From Rhipidocladum racemiflorum (Eukaryota > Streptophyta > Magnoliopsida > Poales > Poaceae), in contig CM070577.1 in the NCBI GenBank assembly GCA_036346355.1, forward strand, positions 77,212,509 to 77,276,508: 64,000 bases of DNA, in the 5' to 3' direction. Positions 20,450-33,413 of the stretch are shown here, piece after piece. The notes under the pieces are model-generated. The model searched no databases. It was not told the origin of the DNA and worked only from the letters and a program-made list of their open reading frames with translations. The first letter of the stretch is position 1; every line of letters starts with the position of its first letter. The position numbers and the translations under genes were made by a program.

Positions 20450-21610
20450 ATGGTGAACACCCGTGGAAACTTTGGAAGCAATGGGAGTGGTTCTCGCCAC
20501 AGAAAACCCCAATGAGGGAGCACCAGCACCGCCACCGGATGTGCAGAATTTCAGAGCTTTTCTCGCTGCCTGCACTCGCTTGATGCATGCTATGATGCAA
20601 CAAATGCAACATGTCACCGCTGCAGTCCACTTTGCTAATCAAGTTAATCAGGGACCACGCCAGAATACAAGACTGCCGAGAGTTCATGAGGACTCACCCA
20701 CCCACTTTCTTCGGGAATGCCAATCCATTGGAGGCCGATGATTGGTTAAGGTCAATCAAGAGGAAGCTACACATAGCTCAATGCATAGGAAATGAGAAGG
20801 TACTCTACGCTTCTCATCGCTTGGAAGGAACGACCGCGAATGGTGGGAGAATTTCGTACACGCAAGAGAACCCTCAAGATATCACTTGGGAAGAGTTCAT
20901 ACCGCTCGACAAGATCACGTGCCTGAAGGAATCATGGACCTTAAGAAGGAGGAGTTCAGAGCATCAAGCAAGGTAATCACCAGTGGTCGACTACCCGAAC
21001 AAGTTCACACAGCCTAGCACGCTACGCCCGAGGATGTAGCGACAGATAAAGCCGCATAGCCTCGCTTTATGATGGGACTTAACTCAGGATTGCAAGTAGG
21101 ATTGATCACCCACACCTTCCTGCATTTCCAAGAGTTGGTGAATAAGGCGCTTATTCTTGAGGACAAGCGCAAGGAACTGGATGAGAACAGAAGCGCAGGA
21201 TGCAACAAAGAAGGATCACGCCAGAACGCAATGCCCTCGAGAGTTGCACCAAATCAATTCTTCGATTCCAACCACGTAACGCAACAAGGACACCATCCTC
21301 AAGACCAAGACTCGCCAATCGAACTATCGACTTCACCCCGCTAGAAACACTACTCCAGTGCAACAAGAAGGAACAGTGAGACGCCGCTACAATCAAGAAC
21401 GAGCCGTGACACTTTGCCAACAGCTTGTCCGAAGAAGACAGCAGGAGTGACCCTGGCCGCTTCAATCTAGGAACCACCCCAGCTAGGACGCCAAAGACCA
21501 GAGCCACACCCTGCATCGTGGTGAGAGGCCGAGTCAACCATGTCACCGCAGATGCACCGCAGAATGCTACTGACGTCAGATCGGGTAAGTTACTTGTTAA
21601 CTCAAGACCG
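20450..21610 (+). pseudogene. G3 gag, degraded
   Basis: ATGGTGAACACCCGTGGAAA (MVNTRGN) is the same start as G4 gag. The capsid segments DDWLRSIKRKLHIAQCIGNE and HTFLHFQELVNKALILEDKR are legible in different frames. The nucleocapsid knuckle seen in G4 is disrupted near 21380-21430. Confidence 0.75.
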
Positions 21611-24600
21611 CACAGCTTTGTTTGACTCGAGCTTCAGATTCGCTTGTTTCGCAAGGCTTTGCTACTAGAAATGATTTGAGGATTGCAAGACTTAGATGCA
21701 TGCTTTTAGTTCAAACCCTGGTTCGAACTCCGAACGGAAGTAGGATGTTCCGGGTGAGAATACTAATAGATGGAATAGAGTTCCTAGCAAACCTTATAAT
21801 TTTGGAGACCTGCACCTTAGACGTCATATTGGGAATGGATTGGTTATCCAAGCACAAGGCCGTATTGGATTGTGGACGAAGGACTATCTCGATTGAGAGC
21901 CCGTGGTGGGAAGAAAGTGGAATTTCAAGCCACCGCAGCTTAGAGATGGACAGCTTTATGGTTAACAGTACCAAGGCAATCCGCATAGATGATGTCTCAA
22001 GAGTGAATGAGTACCCGATGTTTTTCCCGAAGATCTACCTGGTATGCCGCGACAGGTGACATAGAGTTTGTGATAGAGCTTGTACCGGGTACAAAGACCG
22101 ATAGCAAAGAGACCCTATCGGATGTCCACCGAGGAGTTGGTAGAGATGAAGAAACAAATAGAGGAGTTAATGGAGAAAGGATTTATCGACCGAGTTCGTC
22201 GCCGTGGGGAGCACCGCTTTGTTTGTCAAGAAGAAGGACGGAGTTTCAGGATGTGCATTGACTACCGTGCACTCAATGAAGTCACCGTGGAAGAATAAGT
22301 ATCCGCTACCTGTGATTGATGATTTGTTTGATCAGCTTGAGAGGAGCCGGAGTTTTCTCCAAGATTGATCTCGAGATCGAGATACCATCGCTTGAAGATC
22401 CGATCGTAAGATATTCAAGATCGCATTCTCGCCAAGATATGGACATTACGAGTTTACGGTTATGTCCTTTGGGCCGATTTAATGCGCCAAATTATTTCAT
22501 GAATATGATGAATAAGGTGTTCATGGAATATTTGGACAAGTTTGTCGAGTGTTCATAGACGATATCCTAATCTACTCCAAGACAGAGAGTGAACATGCCG
22601 AACACTTAAGGCGAGTTTTGGAAAAGCCGAGGAACAAAGAACTTTTCGCCAAGTTCAGCAAGTGTGATTTTTGGAAGGACAAGGTGGAGTTTCTTGGACA
22701 TGTAATGACCGCAGTATGAGTCGCCAGAGATCCAAGCAAAGTAGAAGTCGTGTTACATTGGGAGCAGCCGAAGATCGTGACCAGATTCGAGTTTCCTTGA
22801 ATGGCAAGATACTACCGCTGCTTTCATCGAAGGCTTCTCGACAATTGCAAAACCTCTTACGCAATTGTCAAGAAGGAAAAGAAGTTTGCATGGACGCCAG
22901 AATGTGAGAAAGGATTTCAGGAGCTCAAGAAGCGATTGACATCAAGACCGGTGTTAGTTCTACCGGATGTTGCTCAAAGCTTCGATATTTATTGTGACGA
23001 TCGCGCCAAGGACTTGGATGTGTGGCCGATGCAGATGGAAAGGTCGCCGCTTATGCATCAAGGCGCTTGAGGCCGCATGAGGAAAATTATCCGACACATG
23101 ACTTAGAGTTAGCCTGCCGTAGTGCATGCCTTGAAGATATGGCGCCACTATCTCGATTGGAAACAGATGTGAAGTGTATACGGATCATAAGAGCCTTAAG
23201 TACATATTCACCCAATGGATCTGAATATGAGGCAGAGGAGATGGTTAGAGTTGATCAAAGACTATAATGTTGGAATCCATTACCATCCCTGAAGGCCAAC
23301 GTAGTAGCCGATGCTCTGAGTCGGAAAAGCCATACCGTGAGTACGTTGCTAGCCACAAGTCAGGATGAGTTATGTGAGGACTTTCAGAAAATGAAGATTG
23401 AGGTTGTACCTAGCGGATTCTTGGCCACATTGGAAGTAAAGCCTACCTTAGAGGATCAGATCCGAGAAGGACAGAAGGATGATGACAAGTTCCGCAGGAT
23501 TAAGTTCATCAAGGAGGAAGGCAAGGCAGAGGACTTCAAGTTGGATGAGCAAGGCACGTTATGGATGAAGGATCGGATTTGTGTGCCTAACAAGAAGGAG
23601 TTAAAGCAATCGATTCTCGAAGAAGCTCATGACTCCAAGTACTCAATTCATCCTCGAAGCGCCAAGATGTATCAGGATCTCAAGGAGAGATTCTCGTGGC
23701 CGAGTATGAAACGTGAAGTTGCCGAGCATGTTGCATTGTGCGACGATGCCGAGAGTCAAGGCAATGCATCGAGACCAGCAGGATTGCTACAACCGCCGAA
23801 AATACCCGAGTGGAAGTGGGAGGAAATCGGAATGGATTTCATTACCGGTTTGTCAAGACTCAAGGAGGTTATGACTCCATATGGGTTATAGTGGATCGCT
23901 TGACTAAAGTAGCCCATTTTATCCCGTGAAGACCACTTACTCGAGATAAATTAGCGTAATCTGTACATTATCGTGGATTGTCTGTTTGCACGGAGTGCCA
24001 AAGAGGATTGTATCGATGTGAGGTACCCAATTTACCTCAAGGTTCTGGAATAAGTTGCATGAAGCCATGGGAACCCGCTTGAACTTCAAGATGTGTTATC
24101 ATCCACAGACGGATGGACAGACCGAAAGAGTCAACCAGATTCTCGGAGGATATGTTGAGAGCTTGTGCATTAGCTTATGCTACTTCTTGGGATAAGAGTT
24201 TGCCGTATGCCGAGTTCGGCTTACAACAATAGTTATCGTGCTAGTTTACGATGTCACCTTTTGAGGCATCAGATGGTCGACTTCGCCTGACGCCATTGAA
24301 TTGGAATGAGACCGGCGAGCGCCGTGTCTTTGGGCCTGATATTCTTCAAGAGGTCAAGAGCAGATCGCTATGATTAGGGAAAGGTTGAAGATAGCCCAAT
24401 CTCGATGTAAGAGTTATGTCGACAATCGTCGCCGAGACTTGAGTTTTGAACCGTAAGACTTTGTTTACCTCAGAGTTACGCCTCTCGTGAGTTAAGAGGT
24501 TCCATGCCAAAGGGAAACTCGCACCTGCTATGTTGGACCATTTAAGATTTTGAGTCGCAGAGGCGGTTGCTTACCACCGGAGTTGCCACAAGCTGGTGGA

Positions 24601-24860
24601 GTGCATGATGTATTCCATGTGTCCTAGCTTAAAGAAGTGTCTCCGAGTTCTCGAGGAAATGCACACCGCTAGAGTCAATTGAGTTGCAAGAGGATTTGAC
24701 TTATAAGGAGCATCCCGTGAGGATTCTAGACACAATGGATCGAGAAACTAGAAACAAGTCAACCCGTTTCTGTAGAGTTCAGTGGAGCAACCATGAAGAA
24801 AGCGAAGCGACTTGGGAGCGCGAAGAGGATTTGAAGAAAGAGTTTCCAAACCTATTCCTT
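21560..24860 (+). pseudogene. G3 pol (PR, RT, RNase H, INT), degraded
   Basis: The protease end is legible as VILGMDWLSKHKAVLDCG (about 21810-21870). RT pieces follow (CIDYRALNEVT near 22255; the catalytic segment near 22550-22570 is frameshifted), then RNase H (near 22980-23110) and an open integrase stretch at 23337-23891 with EEAHDSKYSIHP and MDFITGL. The C-terminal tail ends ATWEREEDLKKEFPNLF and a stop near 24860. In the integrase zinc-finger region the expected paired cysteines are partly lost (ALCDDAESQ). Confidence 0.8.
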
Positions 24861-24892
24861 TAGTAAGCCACGAATCTCTGGACGAGATAATA

Positions 24893-24905
24893 TTAAGGGG
24901 GGAGG
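24893..24905 (+). other. G3 polypurine tract
   Basis: AAGGGGGGAGG lies directly upstream of the 3' LTR; plus-strand DNA synthesis would start here. Confidence 0.75.
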
Positions 24906-24907
24906 TT

Positions 24908-27900
24908 TGTAACATCCCAAAATTTTGCTTTTCTTAAATTCATGTGTGATTTGGCACTTTGGTGAATTTTGGAATTTTCTGGAATTTATTTGGATTTATT
25001 TGGAATTTATTTGAATTTATTCCATTTTGAAATAATTAAAGAATTTAATTTTGCAAATAAAATTTTGTTGGAAATATTTTATTTGAGTCCAAAATGTTCC
25101 AAAATATTTTCCAGAATTTTTCCGAATTTTTCTGGTCTTTTGCTATTTTTAATGAATTAAATGAATTATTGGGAATTATTTTAATATTAAATCATTGGAA
25201 AATCAACTCGGTCGAGTAATCGCTCATCCGATCGAAGTCGGAACCCGAAGTCGGACTCGAGTCCGACAGAGCCGCTTGACTCGACCAAACCAGCTCCCAA
25301 CCCTAAGCGATCCTCACCGTTGGATCAAGATCCAACTACCGAGATCCGCCTGCACGGCTCGAGCCAGATCCGGCCGGATCCGATCGCGTCCATGCGATCG
25401 TGGGTCGCTGATCGCGCTAATGGACCCGCGGCGTAAGGCCGTCGCTCTCCGCCCGACTCCGAAGCCGAGAGCTCCGCCGTGACCGAAAGCAGACACGGCT
25501 AGGGTTCCGATTTGCACGCACGCCGAGGCCGATTTAAAGCGTGAGACGCCCCGAGGTTGCCCTCATCCGCGGCGCACTGCTCCCCAAGCCATCTCGCCGA
25601 GCCGCCGCCGCTTGCCCGCATCTGAGCTCGCCGGAGTTGGAACCTCGCTGCGCAGCGGTTTACCGCCGATTCGCCGCCCGTCTGCCTTCCGCCGAGAAGG
25701 AGCCCAGATCCGCAACCCCCGTGATGAGGCGAACCTGGGCGCCAGATTTCATCTCTCGCCGAGGCCTCTAAACGCCGCGCGGAAGGTCGCCGCCCTTGTC
25801 TCCGTGAGCCTGAGTTCCGCCGCCGCCATCAACCTCGCGAAGTTCGGTGAACCGCCGATCCAGATCGGACGGTTGAGGTGAGCTCACGTTCTCTTCCAAA
25901 CCCTGGAAACCAGATCGAATCTGGACCGTTGGATCAAGATCCAACGGCTCAGATCCGCCGCGTTAACCTAAACGCGTGAAGCCTAGATCCAATCTGGGTC
26001 GTTGATTTTCAAATCAACGGCCGAGATTGCGCCACGGGTGCCTAGCCGCACTCCACGCGCGGTGGGGCGCTGTCTCGACACGCGGGCCCCGCAAGTCAGA
26101 GGGCCCACGCGTCAGCCGCGTTTGCGTGAGACCCCGCACTGACAGGAGGGTCCCACCTGTTAGTCTCACCCGAGCCGTGGACCGGGTCCACCATGGACCG
26201 AATCGCGCCGTGGCCGAGCCCATGAGCCACCGACGCCACCAGCCAATCAGAGCCGACGCGTGTCCTCGCCGACGCAGTAATTAATTTCGAAAAAAGAAAT
26301 GATTTATTAATTCGAAATATTGATTCAAATTTAGATTCAAACTTCAAACGCTTATAACTTTTATGCTTCAACTCCGATTTGAGTGATTCAAATTTCTAAA
26401 TTTGTATAAAATTGAGATCTACCTAAATATGAATTTTATTTAATTTTTGGACTAAAGTTTTTCTCTGCAAAATTATTTAATTGATTATTTAAACTTTAAA
26501 TAATCATAACTTTTGGCGCCTTAACTCCAAATTTGTGATTCCAGTTTCTAAAAATTCATAAAATTATGTTCTCTCTGTTTATGGATTTTATTTGGGTGTT
26601 TGGACACTTTTTGCCTATTGTTTATTTGTGTATTTGCTATTTGCACGCTTTACGAGTAGACGTTGAAGTCTTGGGAAGGATTCAAGGAGAAGTATTGACT
26701 CAGATCCAACTCAAGACCAAGAACAAGTACTTTTTGAAGGCAAGTTGTGCTTTGACCATGTTGATCCTATTTCAAATCTATTTTGATTTAAACTATTGCA
26801 TGCTAGCTCAATTAGAAAAATACTTTGTTTAAACATGGGGGTTAGATAAATACCAATTTGCTGTATGACACCTTGATTATTTAAGTATGTGCCATGACCC
26901 CTTGTCACCCTAGTTGTGGATTACTAGTTGGACATTATTAAATTGCCAACATGGGTTGAGACCGCTGTAGTATAACGCTTAGACTCGCTTACGTGCTCAT
27001 AACATGATTTTGGATAATCAAATGTTAATATTGACTTAATTATATATTGAACCTGTTTTGGAAAAGTATCATGTGATGTTGATGGCACGTGGTGCATGGT
27101 AATCAACTGGGGTTTGATAAACGATTTTCGGCCAGGGCATGTGGCAAGAGTAATCAAGTGGGCCGCTTGTGGCGTTGGGAATGTTGATTTGGTTCTTCTG
27201 TAGTCTTGCCCTGGTCACCCTAAGGACTTAACCTTGCAAGCCTTTGAACTGGGTCTAACGTGCAACCACATGTCCGGAATGGGACAGACCTAGTTGACTA
27301 AGTTGCTAATAACGTACCTGTGGGACCTCAGGAGGTCAACTACACCCTTTGTGTAAGTTGTACGGGGGAGCGTACCGGGGCTGAGGCCAGGTACCCATCT
27401 AACGGTTGATTGGCCTAGACTTCGCCTTAGCGAAGGGAAGGGTTAGTGCGCAATAACCGGGGAGGACCACTTGTATTGTTAGAAGTTTCCGAAAGACTTT
27501 GTTACGGGAACTCGCCTTTGTGGTGTTTGACTGTATCTTGTGGGTAAAGTGCATAACCTCTGCAGAGTTTAGAATCTATTCGAATAGCCGTACATCGCTC
27601 GGGAATTACAGTCAAGGGTTAGATTTTCCTAAAAATAACTTTGGTTTGAAAAGTTGGGTTGGACTAATAATGAAGTTGATGGAAATGTAGAGTAGGATGG
27701 GAAAGATGTTTATTAAATTCCTTGAAAAGTTATTTATACTTTACTTGTTTCTACTGCTTTCGAATCTACTTATATTACTTTTCAAATGCTGTTTACTGCA
27801 AATATACCTTGAGCTATTCCTTTGTACCAAGCCATGCATATAGTATATTAGCTTGCATTCTCAGGCATGACTTGTCGAGTACCAAGTACTCACCCTTGCC

Positions 27901-28263
27901 TCAACACAACACCAGTTGAAGAGGAGACTACACCAGCTTTGGAGGAGGAACTCCAAGAAGATCCGTCTACTTAGGGAAGCGAGCCCAGTCAGTTGCCTGT
28001 GGTATACTGGATGGCGCCACGAAGTTATTTGATTTTCCGCTGCTATTATTTTTCTCTCGAATAAGTTTCGCTTAAGTAGGCATATATTTGTAATTTGACC
28101 ATAAGGTCAAGTAACCAGTTTAACTATTTAAATAAAGTACTTTATCGGTATCGAGTGGTATGATTGTGATATTTACCGATGTTAAGACTGTGTGCACTAG
28201 CGCGTTCCTGGACTAGTGCTGAATACACAGAGGGTCCGGATTTGCAAATTCGGGGTCCCGACA
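24908..28263 (+). repeat. G3 3' LTR
   Basis: 3356 bp, same termini as the 5' LTR. Divergence between the pair is uneven, with most changes as small indels or substitutions around CAG/CTG. Confidence 0.92.
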
Positions 28264-28720
28264 ACGCCTTGCCGACCGCCGAGCCAACCGGGCATCCTGA
28301 GGTGGTTTCAGGTACCTTACTTGTGGATTCAGTTGATGCCCTTGTTCTGTTTGATTCTGGAGCTTCCTATTCCTTTGTGTCGTCTGAGTTTGCTAGTAGA
28401 GCTAAGTTGGGGGTACAACGGATCTCTGAGTCGGTGATAGTCAGTTCTCCTGGGGGTTTGATTGCTAGTTCTTTGGTTTGCCCCGGTTGCACCATTTCCT
28501 TTGATGATTAGGTTTTCTTTGCCAATCTTATGGTGATCCAGTTGGCTCCTTTTGATGTCATTTTGGGCATGGACTGGTTGCATCAGTACCGTGCCAAGAT
28601 CTGTTGCTTTTGGAGGACGGTTACCTTGCAGGCCCCGTCAGGAGTAGAGTTGACCTTTCAGGGTGGTATACCTTCCAGTTCTGTCTTTGCTTTGGCTAGT
28701 CTGTTTTCTGGTCGCCGTTT
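28264..28720 (+). pseudogene. G2 protease region
   Basis: The pepsin-like retroviral protease motif reads LFDSGASYSFVS (about 28350-28385) and the domain ends with DVILGMDWL. An in-frame TAG at 28509-28511 interrupts it. The frame is the same one that ends before the G3 insertion, as expected for a 5-bp target duplication. Confidence 0.8.
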
Positions 28721-28769
28721 GAGACAGTTGGGTTTCCTCATGACCTTGTCTAAGAAGCCATCTTCTTCT

Positions 28770-30208
28770 GTTTCCATTGAGGAGATTCCTGTAGTAAAGG
28801 AGTTTGTCGATGTGTTCCCTGATGAGTTGCCTAGTCTACCTCCCGCGAGGAATGTGGAGTTTCGTATTGATCTTGTTCCTGGCACTCGACCTATTTCTAT
28901 TTCCCCATACAACTTGGCTCGTCCTTTTCAAGACGAGTTGAAAAAGCAGTTGGAGGATCTGTTGGCCAAGGGCTTTATTCGGCGTAGCGTTTCGCCATGG
29001 GGAGCACCCGTCCTCTTCGTCTCGAAGAAGGATGGAAGTTGGCGCATGTGCATTGATTATCGTGCTCTTAATCAAGTGACAGTCAAAAACAAGTATCCTT
29101 TGCCTCGCATTGAGGATCTGTTTGACCAACTGAAGTGAGCAAAGGTGTTCTCCAAGATTGATCTTCAGTCGGGGTATAATCAGTCTGTGTGAGGGAGCAG
29201 GACATTGAGAAGACTGCTTTCTCCACTAGGTATGGGCATTATGAATTTAAAGTTATGTCTTTTGGACTAACTAATGCTCCTGCTGTCTTTATGGAGGCGA
29301 TGAACAGCATGCTACACAAGTACCTTGATGAGTTTGTGGTAGTGTTCATCGATGACATTCTGGTTTACTCTAAGTCAGAAGAGGAGCATGAGCAGCATTT
29401 GAGGCTTGTGCTGAGTACCTTGAGGGAAAATCAGTTCTTTGCTAAGCTGAAAAAGTGCGAGTTCTGGATTTCAGAAGTGGGTTTTCTTGGCCACATCATT
29501 AATCCAGAGGGCATATCCGTAGATCCTAGCAAAGTCTCAGCAGTTTTGGATTGGAAGAGGCATTCCAATGTCAAAGAGGTGCGTAGTTTCCTTGGGTTAG
29601 CTGGCTACTATCGGCGTTTTGTGCAGGATTTCTCTATCATTGCCAAGCCACTTTCGCAGCTAACTCAGAAGGGGATGAAATTTCAGTGGACTGCAGAGTG
29701 TGAGCTCAGTTTCTGCACTTTGAAGGAGAAGTTAGTGAATGCTCCTGTTCTTACCCTTCCCGAGCCTGGGAAGCGCTTCACCGTTTATTCGGATGCTTGT
29801 CGTTTGGGACTTGGTTGTGTGCTCATGCAAGATGGCAAGGTGATTGCTTATGCATCGAGGCAGTTGAAAAGGCATGAGCAGAATTATCCCACGCATGATC
29901 TTGAGCTAGCCGCTGTGGTGTTTGCATTGAAGATATGGAGGCATTACCTGTTTGGCGAGTCTTGTGATATCTTCACTGATCAGAAGAGCCTCAAGTACAT
30001 CTTTACTCAGAAAGATTTGAACTTGAGGCAGAGGAGGTGGCTAGAATTGATAAAGGATTATGACCTCACTATCCAGTATCATCCGGGAAAGGCCAATGTG
30101 GTGGATGACGCTCTCAGTCGCAAGACAATGCCCCCTGTCGTTGATTGTCTTGTTGCTGATTTTGAGCGATTGGGAGTCTCCCATCGCTGCGGGGATCGTG
30201 CAAGCTGA
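28770..30208 (+). pseudogene. G2 reverse transcriptase and RNase H
   Basis: The RT starts after DVFPDELPSLPP and includes the RT fingers segment CIDYRALNQVTVKNKYPLPR. A TGA follows at 29136-29138 and a frameshift near 29185, then the catalytic FIDDILVYS (29345-29371). The RNase H domain begins VYSDACRLGLGCVLMQ (about 29785) and continues with the Gypsy-type KIWRHYLFG and LSRK end. A typical Gypsy RH starts with a DAS motif; here it is DAC. Confidence 0.88.
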
Positions 30209-30329
30209 AACTCAATTGATTCTTGAGTCGGGCCGATTCCCGAGCGTGCAGCGGAGGCACAAAGAAGATGACCATTTGCTCCAAAGGTGAGGATGCGCCT
30301 GGAGGATGGCAAGACTGGAGACTTTACCG

Positions 30330-31172
30330 TTGATGATGCGGGAGCTTTGAGGTTTCAGGGTCGTCAGGCGCACTCGTAAATCCCAAGTGAAAGAGGTCAT
30401 TCTGAAAGAGGCTCATCGCACCCCGTACACAGTCCATCCTGGGGAGACCAAGATGTACAGGGACTTAAAGAAGAATTTCTGGTGGAAAAGGATGAGAGTG
30501 GATATTGCCAAGTATGTGGCGTCTTGTGGAATTTGTCAGAAGATCAAGGCCGAGCATAAGCGTCCTGATGGTCTGTTGCACCCATTGGAGATTCCTGTGT
30601 GGCCTTGGGATGACATCTCCATGGATTTCGTGGTTGGCCTACCTCGTACTCCACGAGGGAAGGATGCTGTTTGGGTTTTGGTGGACCGTCTTAGCAAGTC
30701 CGCGCACTTCATTCCTATCCGCACAACCCATTCAGCGAGCGATTTGGCTCCCATCTATGTGCGGGAGATTGTGAGATTGCATGGTGTACCCAAGACCATT
30801 ATTTCTGATCGGGATGCAAAGTTTGTCTCCAAGTTTTGGGAGAGCTTACAGAGTGCTTTGGGTACACAGCTTCGCCTTAGTACCGCTTTCCACCCTCAGA
30901 CAGATGGGCAGTCTGAGCGTACCATTCAGACTTTGGAGGATATGCTCAGGGCCTGTGTGATGGCTTGGAAAGGTAGCTGGGAAGATCATTTGCCATTGGC
31001 AGAGTTTGCTTATAATAACAGCTATCATTCCAGCATCCGGGCTGCTCCTTATGAGGTACTGTATGGCCGGAAGTGCAGATCGCCGCTTTCTTGGGATGCT
31101 GTAGGAGAGAGAGCAGTTCTTGGACCAGATTGGGTTCAGCAGACTGTTGTTCGCGTAGCGGAGGTACGATAG
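30330..31172 (+). pseudogene. G2 integrase
   Basis: The zinc-binding HHCC region is legible (H..H in HRTPYTVHPGE; C..C in ASCGICQ). The catalytic core has MDFVVGLP, ISDRDAKFVSKFW and PQTDGQSERTIQ, covering the D, D and E positions. TAG at 31170-31172 truncates it. The junction with RNase H (30190-30386) carries frameshifts. Confidence 0.88.
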
Positions 31173-31637
31173 AATCTTCTTGCAGCGTAGAGCCGACAGA
31201 AAAGCTATGCTGATGTTAGGAGGCGAGATTTGGAGTTTGAGGTGGGTGATAGTGTACTCTTGCGAGTATCTCCCACCAAGGGTGTGGTTCGATTTGGCAC
31301 CAAAGGAAAACTCAGTCCGAGGTATGTTGGGCCATTTCCTATCATCGTCCGAGTTGGTAAGCTGGCTTATCGTCTGGAGCTACCAGAGTCAATGCAAGGT
31401 GTGCACAATGTGTTCCATGTCTCGATGTTGAGGAAGTACTTGCATGATCCGGAGTTGGTGGTTCCGTTAGAACCATTAGTGCTTGAGCAGGACCTCACAT
31501 TCGAGTCTCGTCCTGTGAAAATTCTGGGGACTTTGGAGCGAGTGATGAAGAATAGGACTCTCAAGTTTGTCAAAGTCTTGTGGTCACATCAAACCGAGAG
31601 AGAAGCGACTTGGGAGCTGGAGTCTCGCATGCGCTAG
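31173..31637 (+). pseudogene. G2 integrase C-terminal and chromodomain-like tail
   Basis: After a second in-frame TAG (31188-31190) the frame continues with DLEFEVGDSVLLRVSP, SPRYVGPF and VHNVFHVSMLRKYLHDP. It ends in a chromodomain-like segment (PVKILGTLERVMK..., KVLWSHQTEREATWELESRM). In chromoviruses this tail directs integration to marked chromatin. Confidence 0.8.
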
Positions 31638-31744
31638 AAGTATCCCGAGCTTTTCGCCTCAGGTATGTGATGTGAAACCTAGCTATCTTCGGTTTTGCTG
31701 GGTTGCGTTTTGGTGCGTTTTAGATTCGAGGTCGAATCCTGTTG

Positions 31745-31757
31745 AAGGGGGGAAGAA
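31745..31757 (+). other. G2 polypurine tract
   Basis: AAGGGGGGAAGAA abuts the 3' LTR. Confidence 0.85.
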
Positions 31758-33413
31758 TGTGACACCACGGAGTGTCGTAACCTCATTTAATGAGCATGAT
31801 GAGGTCAAAAACATTATGAAATATGGTATTGGAGGTTAAAACCATATGGTATGAGGTTTAATCGTGTTTCCGGGCCGTTTCCGGGAGTTTGGGCCTTTCC
31901 GGGGGAGTTTAGGCCTAAAAGAAGTGGTTGTGGGCTTTGGTGGGATGGAGTATGAGTCCATTTAGGACTAGGATTCCTGTATGGGCTGGTTTAAGGGGCT
32001 CCCCCTGCCCCCTTGTTGCGCCCCCACACCCCCTTGTGCGCCCACCCCTCCCCCTTGAGCCCTCTCTCTCCCCCCCTTGGCCGTGCGCCTCCCCTCCCCT
32101 TGCCCTTTGCTCCCCACCTCTCCTCCACCCCTTGCTGCCCTAGCGTAGCCTCCCCACCCCTGCACCTCGAAGATCCATCCGTTGGAGCGAGGAGCGAGGA
32201 GCGATCCGGGAGGAGATCTATTGGGTTTTCGCGCGTCGGGCGAAGGTATGGCCATGGGACTCCATGGGGTTGGGCTAGGTACTGTTCTAAGGATCAATAT
32301 CATGTTTTTAGATCAATTGGTGGTGCTGGAATTGAGTAGATTAGATGAAATCTAGAAGTTGTCACGTTCTCTGTTTCGGACAGCTTGAGCAGTCGACCTA
32401 GCGTTCGGTTTTTCGCCAATTTAGAGTCGGAATTTGGTCGTACGGATGTTGAAGAAGTTGTAGGTAATTTCAGTAACTTTCAGTGGGTATAAAGAACTTT
32501 AAATTCTGCCCAGCCGTTTGAAAGTTATGCTTGTTTTACCGAACGTATTAAAATCTGTGACGTGATTGGAACAGATCACGGTATTTTGTAGATTAAACAA
32601 CTTTAGATTCCGAATCAGTCTTTCCATATACTTAGAAAAAGTTAGGAAATTTCCTAAGCTACGCGAGTATGTACTCTTTTTATTGATTTGGAGTCTTAGA
32701 ACCCGAGTTATGCCTTTTGGAAGGCTGCTGTCCCGGAAGGACAGAACCTCTGTTTTTGTGTATTGCAAGTAGTTGGCAATGTCGGGGTAGATGAGGGTTT
32801 GCATACTGTTTTGTGGACATGATTGTGAGTGTGTGGTACCTATGTGCAGGTGGTGTGACCCCGGGAGTGCCTTCTACTTCCCGCCAATCCGTTGCCCGTG
32901 GTTGAGGCAAGTGTGTTGTAATGGTTAGCGATTTGTAGGTTGCTTGTTGAGACTAGATGAAAATTGATTATATGATATGATCACTTGCCATGCTTTAATG
33001 ATTGCCAATGATATGATGAGTATGTTTATTATGTTATGATGCCATGTGTTAATGTACAAAGTTAATTATGATGTTGGCATATTTGCATAAATGGCATGTT
33101 ACATGGCCCGGGCGGTGAGAAAGTCATAACTAGTCCGAGGAAGGTCGGTGAGAAAGTTATGACTATTCCGGAGAGCCAATGAGTAAGTCCTACATCGTGA
33201 TTCCATCCACCGCGGTGTGGGGAAGCGAGGAGTAGGCACCCTCCATCTTCGGGATGGAAGGGGGGAAAAGGGTGCACACCGACGGGTGCGTACTCAACCA
33301 TACCGGTATGAGTTTCCAAGGAGATTTGAGCATCGCATCGCATTGCATACATAGTAATGATGATAATGCTTTGTGATCATGAATGAGATGGTTTACATGA
33401 TGTGAGATATTAT
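31758..33413 (+). repeat. G2 3' LTR, first part (split by C1)
   Basis: It begins TGTGACACCACGG and matches 12121-13780 of the 5' LTR. It is interrupted at ATTAT (33409-33413), the C1 target duplication, and continues at 43615. Confidence 0.9.

Larger units (their letters stand above)
15869..28263 (+). mobile_element. G3: Ty3/gypsy element with long LTRs, heavily degraded, nested in G2
   Basis: LTRs begin TGTAACATCCC and end GGTCCCGACA (3366 and 3356 bp). The PBS is initiator-Met and a PPT precedes the 3' LTR. Internal sequence (19235-24907) is collinear with G4: a leader ORF, gag, protease, RT, RNase H and integrase, ending in an ATWEREEDLKKEF tail. Small indels break frames every few hundred bases. 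Many differences from G4, and between its own LTRs, fall at CAG/CTG triplets (see findings). Confidence 0.88.
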
